Made by a program: the position numbers and the translations under genes. From NCBI GenBank assembly GCA_025774935.1, contig JALGZK010000010.1, positions 31,817 to 95,816 of the forward strand: a stretch of DNA of 64,000 nt, given 5' to 3'. The DNA comes from a bacterium (GTDB lineage: Bacteria; Joyebacterota; Joyebacteria; Joyebacterales; Joyebacteraceae). Shown in pieces: positions 33,390-42,355 of this stretch. The notes below the pieces were generated by a model. It had not been told where the DNA came from. It saw only the letters and a list, made by a program, of their open reading frames with translations, and did not search any database. Within the stretch, counting starts at the first letter, position 1. The number at the start of each line of letters is the position of its first letter.

Positions 33390-34949
33390 CTACTCCGTCG
33401 TCTCCTTGATCCAGTCGACCACCATTCCGAGAACGAGCGGCGACATGGTCTCGTCGATGGACGCGTACTCGGTGGGAAGCCCGGTTATCGCCGTCTGGAA
33501 CAGGTGGTTCAGTCCCTCGAGCTTCCGAACGGTGTAATCCTCGGCGCACCCGTCGTCGAGCGCGTCCTCGATCGCGTCGAGGTTCTCCTCGGCGGGGACC
33601 TGCAGGTCCTTCTCCCCGATCAGCGCGAGCACTGGACAACACACCTCGCGGAGCGTCGGTTCCGGATCGTACGTCAGGAAGAACATGAACCACGGAGCGA
33701 GGACGCGATCGATCTGCTCCTCGATCTGTTCGTCGGTCGCGGTGGCTATCGCTATCTGCTGCGCCTCCGTCGCCTCTTCCGGGAGCTCCCTCAGGACGGA
33801 GCGGAGCCTCTCCCGCCTGGCATCTTCGTCGCCCTCTTCTTTCAGGACCTCGAAGACACGCTCCTGGATGGCGCGGCTGCCGGCAACGTCCGCCTCCGTC
33901 GCGCCCGCCGCCCGCGAGATGAGCTCGGCCTGCGAGTAGAGGACCTCCTCCCCCGGCAGGCCCGGCGCTGCGAGCAGGACGAGGAACGCGACGTCGTCGT
34001 TACCCGCCGCGACCATCGGTCCGATGATGCCGCCCTCGCTGTGCCCGATGAGACCGACCTTCGCGGGGTCGATCTCGTCGCGCGCCATGAGGTAGCGGAA
34101 CCCGGCCTCGACGTCTCCCGCGAGATCCTCGGACGTCGACTGTGCCACGCTTCCCGTCGACCCGCCGATGCCGCGGTCGTCGACGCGGAGCACGGCGATC
34201 CCGCGCCGCGTGAGGTAGTCGGCCATCACCAGGAACGGTCGGTGCCCGAAGACCGCCTCGTCGCGGTCCTGCGCGCCCGAACCCGAGATGAGGATCGCCG
34301 CGGGAACGCGTTCCTCCGAATGCGGGATCGTGATCGACCCCGTGAGCGTGACGCCGTCCTTCTCGTTCGCGTACGTGACCTCCTCGGAGGCGTACGGGTA
34401 CGGCTCCCTCGGCTCCTGGGCCCTCCGGACCTCCGGGAACTCCTCCAGGCGCGTGAGCGTGAGCGGCATCTCGATCGCCGCCTGACGCCACGTCCCGTCC
34501 ATCGCGGTCGCGTCGTCGGCCATCACGCCTTCGAAGTAGGCACCCGCGAACGACATCTCGAACCGCACGGTGTCTCCCCTGACGACGATCCTGTCGACTG
34601 GGAGGTCGGCGGCGCCCTGGTCCGGGCTGTCCATGAGCGACGAGAGGGTCCCGTCGTCCTCACGCCACACGCGGAAGATGATCCGGAAGTCCGAACCGTT
34701 CGGGAGCGTCAGGATGCCCTGCCAGAACCCCTCGGCTGCGCCGGACGCCGCTTCCTCGACGCGGCCGGAATCCGCGGCCGCCGCGCCCTCGGGGGTCCCG
34801 GACGCATCGTCGGGAGCGTCCTGTGCGAGAGCGGCGGAGGCGAACGCGATCGCGGCCAGGGCGATAAGGAGCACGAGGGTCCGGGCGATCGACCGGGCCG
34901 GCTTCCCCGGCACGGGCGCAGCCGGCGGTGACTTCGCGGGGGCTCTCAC
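33390..34949 (-). CDS. Secreted alpha/beta hydrolase
   Basis: This 519-residue protein has a signal peptide (TLVLLIALAAIAFASAALAQ, near residues 25-44), a beta-rich N-terminal domain of about 150 residues (GFWQGILTLPNGSDFRI), and an alpha/beta-hydrolase domain: ILISGSGAQDRD (oxyanion region), nucleophile elbow GHSEGG near residue 303, and the catalytic-His candidate GLNHLFQT near 480. GTG 34949 follows GGAGGAACGAAC. This architecture occurs in periplasmic esterases/peptidases of uncertain substrate. Confidence 0.85.
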   Translation of the reverse strand: MRAPAKSPPAAPVPGKPARSIARTLVLLIALAAIAFASAALAQDAPDDASGTPEGAAAADSGRVEEAASGAAEGFWQGILTLPNGSDFRIIFRVWREDDGTLSSLMDSPDQGAADLPVDRIVVRGDTVRFEMSFAGAYFEGVMADDATAMDGTWRQAAIEMPLTLTRLEEFPEVRRAQEPREPYPYASEEVTYANEKDGVTLTGSITIPHSEERVPAAILISGSGAQDRDEAVFGHRPFLVMADYLTRRGIAVLRVDDRGIGGSTGSVAQSTSEDLAGDVEAGFRYLMARDEIDPAKVGLIGHSEGGIIGPMVAAGNDDVAFLVLLAAPGLPGEEVLYSQAELISRAAGATEADVAGSRAIQERVFEVLKEEGDEDARRERLRSVLRELPEEATEAQQIAIATATDEQIEEQIDRVLAPWFMFFLTYDPEPTLREVCCPVLALIGEKDLQVPAEENLDAIEDALDDGCAEDYTVRKLEGLNHLFQTAITGLPTEYASIDETMSPLVLGMVVDWIKETTE

Positions 34950-34989
34950 GTTCGTTCCTCCTGTCCGTCGCGGCGCTCGGCCGCGCTCC

Positions 34990-36018
34990 TCACCGGATCT
35001 CGTAGGAGAGACACCAGTAGTACCGGAAGAGCGTCACGACCGCGTCGTCGGTCGCCTCGGCGACCGCGGCGCGCAGCTCCTCCTCCGTCGGGAAGTTCTT
35101 CACGAGGAGGTACTCCGTCCCGTCCTCGAGGCGGCGCACCTGATACGTGTTGCCGTGCTCGTCCTCGTGCGAGAGCGGAGTGCTCTCGCCCTCGACGTAC
35201 CGGTTGTCGAAGAAGACCACGTGCCCGCCGGACCCGAGCCGCTCGTGAAGGCTCTCGAGGAAGACCGGCAGGTCCTGCCGGGGGACGTGCGACCACCAGA
35301 ACGCGCCGAGGGCCGCGGTGAACGAGCCTTCGAGGTGATGCATCTCGTAGGCGTCGGCGACCGCGAACCTGACGCCGTCGGCCCCCTTCACCCTTAGCTC
35401 GGCGACCTCGGTCAGGGCCGGCGACAGATCCGTCGCGACCACGGAGCTCGCGACCGCGGCGGCGACGTCGGTCCAGTAGCCGGTCCCGCAGGCGATCTCC
35501 AGGACGTCCTGGCCCGCGAGCTTCTCGCGCACCAGCCTCCGGAGCGCGGCCAGGTCCTTCTGGCGCTCCGGGCGCTCGTAGATGCGGTCGTACTCCGGAA
35601 GTCGGCGCTCGTAGTACTCGACGATGTCGTCCGGACCGCGGTCCGCGTCGACGGCGGCAGCGGCGTCCGCCTGGATGACCTCGAGCACGAGGCCGTCGGG
35701 ATCCCTGATGAAGACGCTCTCGTCTCCCGGTCTCCACCGCGACTCGAAGTCGACGTCGTGCTCCGCGAGATGCCTCACGGCCTCCGCGATGTTCTCGACG
35801 ACGACGTCGAACGAGATCGAGGGCGCGACGCAGTACGGCGGGCGTCCGCCCTCTTCCTTCGCGACTCCGAGCAGAAGGACCTGCGCATCCGCGGAGAGAA
35901 GGTGGTAACCGTCCCCTTCCTTCCCGAGAACCTCGAACCCGAGGACGTCCCGATAGAACCGGAGGGACCGCTCGAGGTCCGTGACGATGACGTTGATCTC
36001 TCCGACCGAGAACTTCAT
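34990..36018 (-). CDS. Glyoxalase/VOC domain fused to a SAM-dependent methyltransferase
   Basis: This 342-residue protein joins two domains. Residues 1-117 are a vicinal-oxygen-chelate (glyoxalase/dioxygenase-like) domain: INVIVTDLERSLRFYRDVLGFE and VFIRDPDGLVLEVIQ with the terminal Glu ligand. Residues 130-342 are a class I methyltransferase with motif I VLEIACGTGYW (172-182), ATDLSPAL and FFDNRYVEGE. There is no stop or frameshift between them. GGAAGGGCGAGC precedes ATG 36018. The fused substrate site is unknown; a methyl transfer on a metal-chelating small molecule is conceivable. Confidence 0.88.
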   Translation of the reverse strand: MKFSVGEINVIVTDLERSLRFYRDVLGFEVLGKEGDGYHLLSADAQVLLLGVAKEEGGRPPYCVAPSISFDVVVENIAEAVRHLAEHDVDFESRWRPGDESVFIRDPDGLVLEVIQADAAAAVDADRGPDDIVEYYERRLPEYDRIYERPERQKDLAALRRLVREKLAGQDVLEIACGTGYWTDVAAAVASSVVATDLSPALTEVAELRVKGADGVRFAVADAYEMHHLEGSFTAALGAFWWSHVPRQDLPVFLESLHERLGSGGHVVFFDNRYVEGESTPLSHEDEHGNTYQVRRLEDGTEYLLVKNFPTEEELRAAVAEATDDAVVTLFRYYWCLSYEIR

Positions 36019-36098
36019 GCCGCTCGCCCTTCCGTCCGTGTCCGCACCGTCTCCGCGTTGCGCCGGCGTCCGGTGCCCTACGCCCCACGGTTCCCCTG

Positions 36099-36431
36099 CT
36101 ACCGGTCGATCGTCTCGTACCGTTCGAAGTAGCCGACGAGGTCTCCGTCTGTCGACCGCACGGCGCGCATGTAGATCCGCCGCTTCTCGTCTTCACTGAT
36201 GAGACGCTCTTCCTCCCCGGCAGCGAACGCCTCGATCACCTCCAGGATCACCGCGTTCGACTTCTCGTTGTGGCAGTCGAGGAGCGAGCGTCCGAGGAGG
36301 TCGACGCCGTCCTCGTAGTGCGAGATGGCGGCCCGGTTCATGTACACGATCTCGTGACTCGCCGCGTCGGCGACGAGCACGGGGTCCTTGAGACTGTCGA
36401 GCACCGACGCGAGGAAGGCCTCGTCGATCAT
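36099..36431 (-). CDS. Small stand-alone PAS-domain protein
   Basis: This 110-residue protein is essentially one PAS domain: FLASVLDSLKDPVLVADAAS, HEIVYMNRAAISHYE, LLGRSLLDCHNEKSN and RAVRSTDGDLVGYFERYE at the end. The DCHNEKS segment resembles PAS proteins of the DUF438/heme- or flavin-binding type. Its ATG overlaps the stop of the FBPase gene by 4 bp (ATGA), so the two are translationally coupled. It has no output domain, so it would act by binding a partner. Confidence 0.85.
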   Translation of the reverse strand: MIDEAFLASVLDSLKDPVLVADAASHEIVYMNRAAISHYEDGVDLLGRSLLDCHNEKSNAVILEVIEAFAAGEEERLISEDEKRRIYMRAVRSTDGDLVGYFERYETIDR

Positions 36432-37546
36432 CGTACCGTGAACTCCTTTTCGATGTCCGCGAGCGAGGTGCGGAACGCGCCGTACTCGAGCTCCTGGATC
36501 GGCAGCATCGCCGGCCCGACGAACCCCTGCTGTCTGAGCTCCGCGCCCTTGCGCTGCGCCTTGAGCCGCGTGTCGTCCCACGCCGTGTTTCCGAAGAGGT
36601 CGACCCTGTCCGAGAGCTTCCCGGCGCTCGTCACGGAGTACGCGGCGCAGGCGACGACCGGGAGGCAGTACGGTCCCGCGACCGGCGTGTTGATCGCGAC
36701 GGGCATGATGGGCATGTGATGGCTCCCGCGCGCGTCGCCGGCGACGAAGTGCGCCGTCACGTACGGGCTCACGACTTCCTCCGGGGCCGGGAAGACGCCC
36801 TGCGTTCTCACGATCGCGACGGGGTCGTCCTTCCCCTTGTACTCGCCGGCGATCGTGTGGAGCCTGTCGGTCGACACGGACACCACCTGCTGCTTGGGAT
36901 AGAGCCGCGACGTGATCGACTTGATGCCGAAGCGACCCTCGTCTCGCAGGAGTACCGCGAGATCGACGTGGCGCTCGGGAGCCTCGAGCTCGACCACGCG
37001 GTCTCCCCCGGTGTGCTCCATGTCGATGACGGTGAACGTGAACCCGACCTTCATCTTCGGAAGCATCAGGCCCCCGCAGTACAGGGGGCTCGTGAAGACC
37101 GCCCACAGCGGGAAGTTGTACGCGCCCGGCCCGCACTTGTCCGCGGTGAAAATCAGGAACGGCTCCGCCGAGCGCTCCTCCGCCGAGGTGTCGAACGTGA
37201 TCTCCGCAACGCCGGGTCCCGCTCCGCGTACGTTCCCCGAGGGCGCGTCCGCCAGGAGGTCCTGCCCCGCGCCGTACAGCCCTTCCTCCCGGGCGATGTC
37301 GGCCGCGGCCTCGAAGATGCCCCACGCGAGGTTGTGCACGTCCGCCGAGTCGCTGCCGTGCGTGTGGACCATGAGGAGGCAGATGTCGTCGCCGGTGAAC
37401 GTCACGTCGAAGTCCGTGATTGTTCCCTTCTTCTTTTCCTCAGCGAGCTGCGCGCGGGCCGCCTCGAGCATTCTCTCGGACGGACAGGTGTGTCCGCCGA
37501 TGCTGCCGACGTCGGCCTTGATGGCGCTCAGGGTGAGCTTGCTCAT
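36428..37546 (-). CDS. fbp: Archaeal-type (class V) fructose-1,6-bisphosphate aldolase/phosphatase
   Basis: This 372-residue enzyme condenses triose phosphates and dephosphorylates FBP to F6P, a one-way gluconeogenic step. Family motifs: LSAIKADVGSIGGHT at the start, HTHGSDSADVHNLAW, FTADKCGPGAYNFPLW, GFTFTVIDMEHT and HHMPIMPVAINTPVAGPYCLP. ATG 37546 follows GGAGGGCATGCT. The family is widespread in archaea and scattered in deep bacterial lineages. It makes cell-wall sugar precursors from C3 units; the PAS gene overlaps its end. Confidence 0.94.
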   Translation of the reverse strand: MSKLTLSAIKADVGSIGGHTCPSERMLEAARAQLAEEKKKGTITDFDVTFTGDDICLLMVHTHGSDSADVHNLAWGIFEAAADIAREEGLYGAGQDLLADAPSGNVRGAGPGVAEITFDTSAEERSAEPFLIFTADKCGPGAYNFPLWAVFTSPLYCGGLMLPKMKVGFTFTVIDMEHTGGDRVVELEAPERHVDLAVLLRDEGRFGIKSITSRLYPKQQVVSVSTDRLHTIAGEYKGKDDPVAIVRTQGVFPAPEEVVSPYVTAHFVAGDARGSHHMPIMPVAINTPVAGPYCLPVVACAAYSVTSAGKLSDRVDLFGNTAWDDTRLKAQRKGAELRQQGFVGPAMLPIQELEYGAFRTSLADIEKEFTVR

Positions 37547-37622
37547 AGCATGCCCTCCGTGACCGCGGGCCCTGGGGGAAGGGCCCGCCATTCGTGATCC
37601 GAACCTTGCCGGCGGGTTCGGT

Positions 37623-38537
37623 CTAGCTCTCTGCCGGCGGCTCCTCGGGAGGCAGGACGTTCGCGGCGTCGAGGACGAGCCTCCACTCGCCGTCGGCATT
37701 CCTCTTCCAGATCCTCAGATAGCTCTCGCGCCTCGCGGACTCGTCTCCCGAGTCTCCGGGCGTGAAGACCGAGAGCCCGTACGTGTAGCCGAGGTCGGCG
37801 CTGCTGGAGACGCCGGCGGCCATCGGCGCCCACGCGTACGTTCCGCCGGTCTTCCCGATCGCCTCGAGCGCGGCGTCCTGCCCGAGCACGGGGAACATCC
37901 CGCCCCGGTAGACCCTGATGTCCGGCTGCGAGTGCGAGCGGAACGTCTCGGCGAACCCGTTGAGCTCGGAGAGAGCGGAGTACTCGCTGTCCCTCATGAA
38001 GAGCGCGCGGCGCTCGGGCTCGTCGCCGTTGCTCGGGCCCGCCCACGTGTCCCCGCGCTCGGCGTACGCGAGCTCGGGTGCGGGGCCCTCGGGCTCCCCG
38101 TGCCCGATCCCGATGTCGAGCGCGACCTTCCAGGGCCCGCCCGCTTCCCTCTTCCACACCGACGTGTAGTGCCCGTGGTAGGTCACGTCTCCGTCGGCCG
38201 TCGAGCGCGTCATCGCCCACGGGCCGGTCGTGTACCCGAGGTCGCCGGCGCGGGAGACGTCCGCGAACACCGGGCCCCACGTGAGCCTCCCCGGGTTCCC
38301 GTGCATTGCCTCGTAGTACTCCCGGGCGTCTCCCGGCTCCGGTCGGAAGTCGATCGCGCCCTCCCCCAGGTACTCGAGGAACGCGTCGCGCAGTCCGAGG
38401 TCAGCGGACGCCTGGGCGAACGCCCTCTCCGCTTCGACGAGCGAGTCGAGATTCGAGTCCATGTCGGCCTCCTGCTGCGTGCATCCCAGCGGAAGGAGGA
38501 GCAGCAGCACAGCCGCCGCAGTCGCTGCGTTTCTCAT
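37623..38537 (-). CDS. Lipoprotein with tandem DUF4440/SnoaL-like domains
   Basis: This 304-residue protein has a lipoprotein signal ending LPLGC (Cys near residue 19). Two NTF2-fold domains of the DUF4440 type follow: the first around ADLGLRDAFLEYLGEGAIDF...YTSVWKREAGGPWKVALDIG, the second around GQDAALEAIGKTGG...YLRIWKRNADGEWRLVLD. Both end in the W-x-V/L-x-L-D strand typical of the family. I chose ATG 38537, after GGGGGGACCACG. Catalysis is uncertain; many such proteins are binding domains. Confidence 0.8.
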   Translation of the reverse strand: MRNAATAAAVLLLLLPLGCTQQEADMDSNLDSLVEAERAFAQASADLGLRDAFLEYLGEGAIDFRPEPGDAREYYEAMHGNPGRLTWGPVFADVSRAGDLGYTTGPWAMTRSTADGDVTYHGHYTSVWKREAGGPWKVALDIGIGHGEPEGPAPELAYAERGDTWAGPSNGDEPERRALFMRDSEYSALSELNGFAETFRSHSQPDIRVYRGGMFPVLGQDAALEAIGKTGGTYAWAPMAAGVSSSADLGYTYGLSVFTPGDSGDESARRESYLRIWKRNADGEWRLVLDAANVLPPEEPPAES

Positions 38538-38607
38538 CGTGGTCCCCCCCATGTCGTTCCGACCCCGTGACGTGCCCGTTCGTGCCGCAGTGCTCAGCGG
38601 CCTCCCC

Positions 38608-41097
38608 TCACTCGCCACCGCCGTCGGACGGCTCGGCGTTCTTGACGTACGTGTCGAGCCACCGCCCGGTCTCCCAGAGGAGGTGGAGGAGCGACTCCCT
38701 CGCGCGGTAGCTGTGCCGTTCGCTCGGGAGCATGACCAGCCTCGCGACCGCGCCGTGTCCCTTGAGAGCGTTGTAGAACCGCTCGCTCTGCATCGGGAAC
38801 GTCCCGGCGTTGTCGTCGGCCTGACCGTGCACGAGGAGAATCGGCTCGTTCACCTTGTCCGCGTGCATGAACGGCGACATCGCGAAGTAGACCTCGGGCG
38901 CCTCCCAGAGCGTGCGGTCCTCCGCCTGGAACCCGAACGGCGTGAGCGTGCGGTTGTACGCGCCGGTCCGCGCGAGGCCGGCGGCGAAGAGGTCAGAGTG
39001 CGCGAGGAGGTTCGCCGTCATGAACGCCCCGTACGAGTGCCCGCCGATCGCGATCCTGTGACGGTCCGCGACGCCGCGGCGAACGACCTCGTCGACGGCG
39101 GCGGCCGCGCTCGCGACGAGCTGGTCGATGTGCGTGTCGTTCGGGTCCTCGTCCCCTTCTCCCACGATCGGCATCGTCGGTCCGTCGAGGACCGCGTAGC
39201 CCTGCGTGAGCCAGAGGAGCGGCGACCACCAGCCGACCCAGTCGAAGCGGTAGGGCGAGTCGTCGACCTGCCCCGCGGCGCTCGCGCTCTTGAACTCGCG
39301 GGGGTAGGCCCACATCACCATCGGGAGAGGGCCCTGATCGGGCCCGTAGCCGGGCGGCAGGTAGAGCGTTCCCGACAGCTGCACACCGTCGGCGCGCTCG
39401 TACTGGATGAGCTCCTTGGAGTAGCCGACGAGCTCGGGTGTGGGGTGCGGAAAGGAGGTGAGCCGCCGCGTCGACCCGTCGGCAAGGTCGCGCACGAAGA
39501 AGTTCGTCACCTCGTCGACCGACTCCCGCTCCGTCACGATCTGCCGCGCGTCCTTGTTGAGCGGCGTGATCGGCATCTCGTAGTAGGGCGCCTCCGACCG
39601 GAACATGCGCGTCGTCTCGTTGTGATAGGTGTCGAACGCGTCCAGGAACGGGCGGTCACCCTCGGGCGACGCTCCGTCCCCGATCATGAAGATCGTGTTC
39701 GCGTCGTCGGCGGTCATGAGGACGTCGCGGCCGTATGAGTTCGTGATCGTGACGGGTGCGCCGGGGTGGTTGTAGCCGTCCTCGTAGCTGTACTCGATGA
39801 GGAGCTCGGGCTCGGCATCCGGGTCCCCCGGCTCCACCTTCCAGAACCGGACCGTTCGGGTCCTCCACCACCACTCGCGCACGAGCGCGAGTCCGTCGTG
39901 CGCCCACAGGATCCGGGAGTAGCGCAGCGGGATCGTGATCAGCGGGACCGGGTCGCCGTCGAACGGCGCCTCGAGGAGGAACACGCGATCGCGCTGCTCC
40001 GTCTCCACCCGCGCGTCGCCGCCGTCCAGCGTCTCCGCCCAGTAGAGTGTCGCCGGCGCGTCGGGACGCCACGTCACGTTGCGGGGTCCCTCGGCGACGC
40101 TGTTTCTCGCGATGGGAATCTGGTCCCTGAGCGGGAGGTCCGCGACCTCGTGCACGACGTTGCCATCGAGGTCCCACACCTGGATCGCCATCGGGAACCG
40201 CCACGCGGTCACGAGGTACGAGAACGGCCGATGGAGCGACTGGACGAGGACGTACTCCCCGTCCGGTGACGGGTCGAAGTCCCAGACGATCGTCGGCTCC
40301 CCGACGAGGGTGACCTCCCCGTCGAGCGTCACGAGCGCGAGCTGCGACGTGAGGTAGTGCTCGAAGAGCTCCTCGTCGTGCTCGTCCTCGAGCAGGTACT
40401 GGTAGGTCCGCGCCGGCGCTTCCTCGCCGAGGTTCTCCTGAATCGTGGGCCCCGTGGGAACACCCGGCTCCTCGATCTCGGGCGCCAGCCCGAGATCGGC
40501 CACGAGGCACGCGAGCAGCGTCCGGCCGTCCCGCATCCACGTCGGAGGCGCGCCCGCCGTGAGGTTCAGGACGGGACCGAGAACCCGTGTCGCCTCCGCG
40601 CTCTCGACGTCCGCGGTCCAGAGCTCGACGCCGTCGGATGTCGTGTTGGTGAACGCGATCCGGGAGCCGTCGGGCGACCACTCGGCGTTCCCAACCCGTG
40701 CGTTCTCCGGGAGTCCCGTGACGACGCGCTCCTCGGAGTCCGCGATGCTCACGAACGCGAGCCTCACGTACGACCACGTCCAGCTCGGCGCGTGGTTAGC
40801 GGGATTGATGCGCTGCCCCGCGAGCCCCAGCTCGGGCCTCGAGAGCTCCTCGACCGACGGGTAGTTCTGCCTCGTCGTGAGGAGAAGCGACTGCCGGTCC
40901 GGCGAGAGGCTCCCGACGGGAGTGCGCGGCGCGTCGACGATGTCGACGAGGACCTGTGCCGGCTCGCGGTAGACGCTGTCGGTGAACCCGGCAGCCTGCG
41001 CGGCCGACGGGGTCAGGGCGGCCGCGGCGACCGCGGCGAACGTGACGATCCTGACGATCGCGGGCAGCGCGGAAGCGCGCGCGTGCTCTCGGTGCAT
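38608..41097 (-). CDS. Secreted S9-family prolyl-oligopeptidase-like peptidase
   Basis: This 829-residue protein has a signal peptide (about residues 12-36, ending AAQAAG), a beta-propeller part (VGNAEWSPDGSRIAFTN and many similar blades) and a C-terminal alpha/beta-hydrolase domain with GGHSYGAFM (Ser near 688), HGQADDN (Asp near 760) and ERHSYRARES (His near 791). The glutamyl-endopeptidase-like S9 branch fits best by the motif style. ATG 41097 is followed at once by the signal. It lies downstream of the ATP-grasp triplet but with a 160-bp gap, so is probably separate. Confidence 0.9.
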   Translation of the reverse strand: MHREHARASALPAIVRIVTFAAVAAAALTPSAAQAAGFTDSVYREPAQVLVDIVDAPRTPVGSLSPDRQSLLLTTRQNYPSVEELSRPELGLAGQRINPANHAPSWTWSYVRLAFVSIADSEERVVTGLPENARVGNAEWSPDGSRIAFTNTTSDGVELWTADVESAEATRVLGPVLNLTAGAPPTWMRDGRTLLACLVADLGLAPEIEEPGVPTGPTIQENLGEEAPARTYQYLLEDEHDEELFEHYLTSQLALVTLDGEVTLVGEPTIVWDFDPSPDGEYVLVQSLHRPFSYLVTAWRFPMAIQVWDLDGNVVHEVADLPLRDQIPIARNSVAEGPRNVTWRPDAPATLYWAETLDGGDARVETEQRDRVFLLEAPFDGDPVPLITIPLRYSRILWAHDGLALVREWWWRTRTVRFWKVEPGDPDAEPELLIEYSYEDGYNHPGAPVTITNSYGRDVLMTADDANTIFMIGDGASPEGDRPFLDAFDTYHNETTRMFRSEAPYYEMPITPLNKDARQIVTERESVDEVTNFFVRDLADGSTRRLTSFPHPTPELVGYSKELIQYERADGVQLSGTLYLPPGYGPDQGPLPMVMWAYPREFKSASAAGQVDDSPYRFDWVGWWSPLLWLTQGYAVLDGPTMPIVGEGDEDPNDTHIDQLVASAAAAVDEVVRRGVADRHRIAIGGHSYGAFMTANLLAHSDLFAAGLARTGAYNRTLTPFGFQAEDRTLWEAPEVYFAMSPFMHADKVNEPILLVHGQADDNAGTFPMQSERFYNALKGHGAVARLVMLPSERHSYRARESLLHLLWETGRWLDTYVKNAEPSDGGGE

Positions 41098-41257
41098 GTT
41101 CTCGGTCTCCTGTGGTGGGTGCGGGGGCGCGGTCGGGGCGGCGGTTCCCCTGGACGGCGCAGACCCTGCCGTCGGCTCGGACAGTGCCCCAGCTCATTAG
41201 TAGGGATGTAACGACATCTGGAGACGAAAGTCCAGCGGGATTGCGCGGGAGCGGGGG

Positions 41258-42325
41258 CTAGAGCGCGTCGTGCGCCTCGAAGAACGCGCGAACCCTCGGG
41301 TTCACGAGCAGCGGCTCGAAGTTCTGGTGTCCGAGGTCGGGGTAGTTGTTCCCCTCGATCACGGTGAAGCCCTTCTCGGTGATCACGACGTCCCAGCCCA
41401 CGTACGGGATGTACGCCATCTCGCGGCACACCTCCAGGAGCTTCGACTTGAGGTACTCCCAGTGAGGGAGCTTGGTTCCGGTGATCGGAACCCCGGTGTC
41501 GGGATGGACTGGGGCCGGCTCGAGGTTCCGCTGCATGTGCCCGGCATACGCCGGCCCGAGGGTCCCCGTGTCGAGGTGGACGAAGCAGGCGATGCCCCCC
41601 TGAGAGCAGTTGTCGACGGGGACGCTCGAAGGCCTCCCGAACCGGTGGCCCGCGAACGGGATGAACGGCTCGTCCGCCTCGTAGTCCCACATCGTGAGGA
41701 CGCGGATCGAGTTCGTCGAGTGAGGGAAGATCCTGGAGGAATACTCGTGCTGATGCACGAACTCGAGGATCACCGCCTCCTCGAGGCGTCCGAGGATCGA
41801 GAGCACGTCATCCTCGCCGGCCTCGCTCCAGTCGAGCAGGAGCTTCCCGTCCCGAACCGTGAGGACGTGCACGGACACGCCGCTCCCTCCCCCGTACGGC
41901 TTGATCACGAACTCGCCGCCGGCCCGGCAGGCATCGATGACGTCCGCGGGCGACCACATCGTGTAGCGGTCGCCGATCTGAACGAACTCCCCTCGCGAGA
42001 CGATGCAGAAGTAGTCCGGCACTTCGCACCCGTAGCTCCTCACGAGCCGCGAGAAGACGAGCTTGTTGTTGAGCGCCTCGCCGAACCGGCCGTTGATCCT
42101 CGGGGTCTTCACGTAGCGCGCGTAGTCGGAGACGTACTCGCGGTGGTCGTTGCCGGGAAGGCCGTAGCGGATCGACGAGAACCCGGTGTTCCCGTGGCGC
42201 CACGCCCGAAGCCTCGTCCCGAGCGAGATCGGGAAGGGCGTCCCGACCTCGCGCTGGATGAGCCGCTGGATGTTCCTGGCGGTGCGTCCGGCCTCGAGCA
42301 TGCGTTCGGAAAAGCCACGAGCCAT
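41258..42325 (-). CDS. ATP-grasp protein, sugar-transfer-associated type (copy 3 in transcript order)
   Basis: This 355-residue protein belongs to the ATPgrasp_ST-like group: NGRFGEALNNKLVFSRL, glycine loop FVIKPYGGGSGVSVHV near residue 140, ILEFVHQHEYSSRIFPHSTN, SIRVLTMWDYE, GGIACFVHLDTGTLG, HPDTGVPITGTKLPHWE and the metal end GWDVVITEKGFTVIEGNNYP. It is a close paralog of the gene upstream and a more distant one of the third. Start ATG 42325 aligns with the sisters' MxxxFxxR start. Substrate unknown; ATP-dependent carboxylate-amine or peptide-type ligation is the fold's chemistry. Confidence 0.85.
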   Translation of the reverse strand: MARGFSERMLEAGRTARNIQRLIQREVGTPFPISLGTRLRAWRHGNTGFSSIRYGLPGNDHREYVSDYARYVKTPRINGRFGEALNNKLVFSRLVRSYGCEVPDYFCIVSRGEFVQIGDRYTMWSPADVIDACRAGGEFVIKPYGGGSGVSVHVLTVRDGKLLLDWSEAGEDDVLSILGRLEEAVILEFVHQHEYSSRIFPHSTNSIRVLTMWDYEADEPFIPFAGHRFGRPSSVPVDNCSQGGIACFVHLDTGTLGPAYAGHMQRNLEPAPVHPDTGVPITGTKLPHWEYLKSKLLEVCREMAYIPYVGWDVVITEKGFTVIEGNNYPDLGHQNFEPLLVNPRVRAFFEAHDAL

Positions 42326-42355
42326 CGGTCGTGTCTCCGTCGTTCAGCGCACGGA

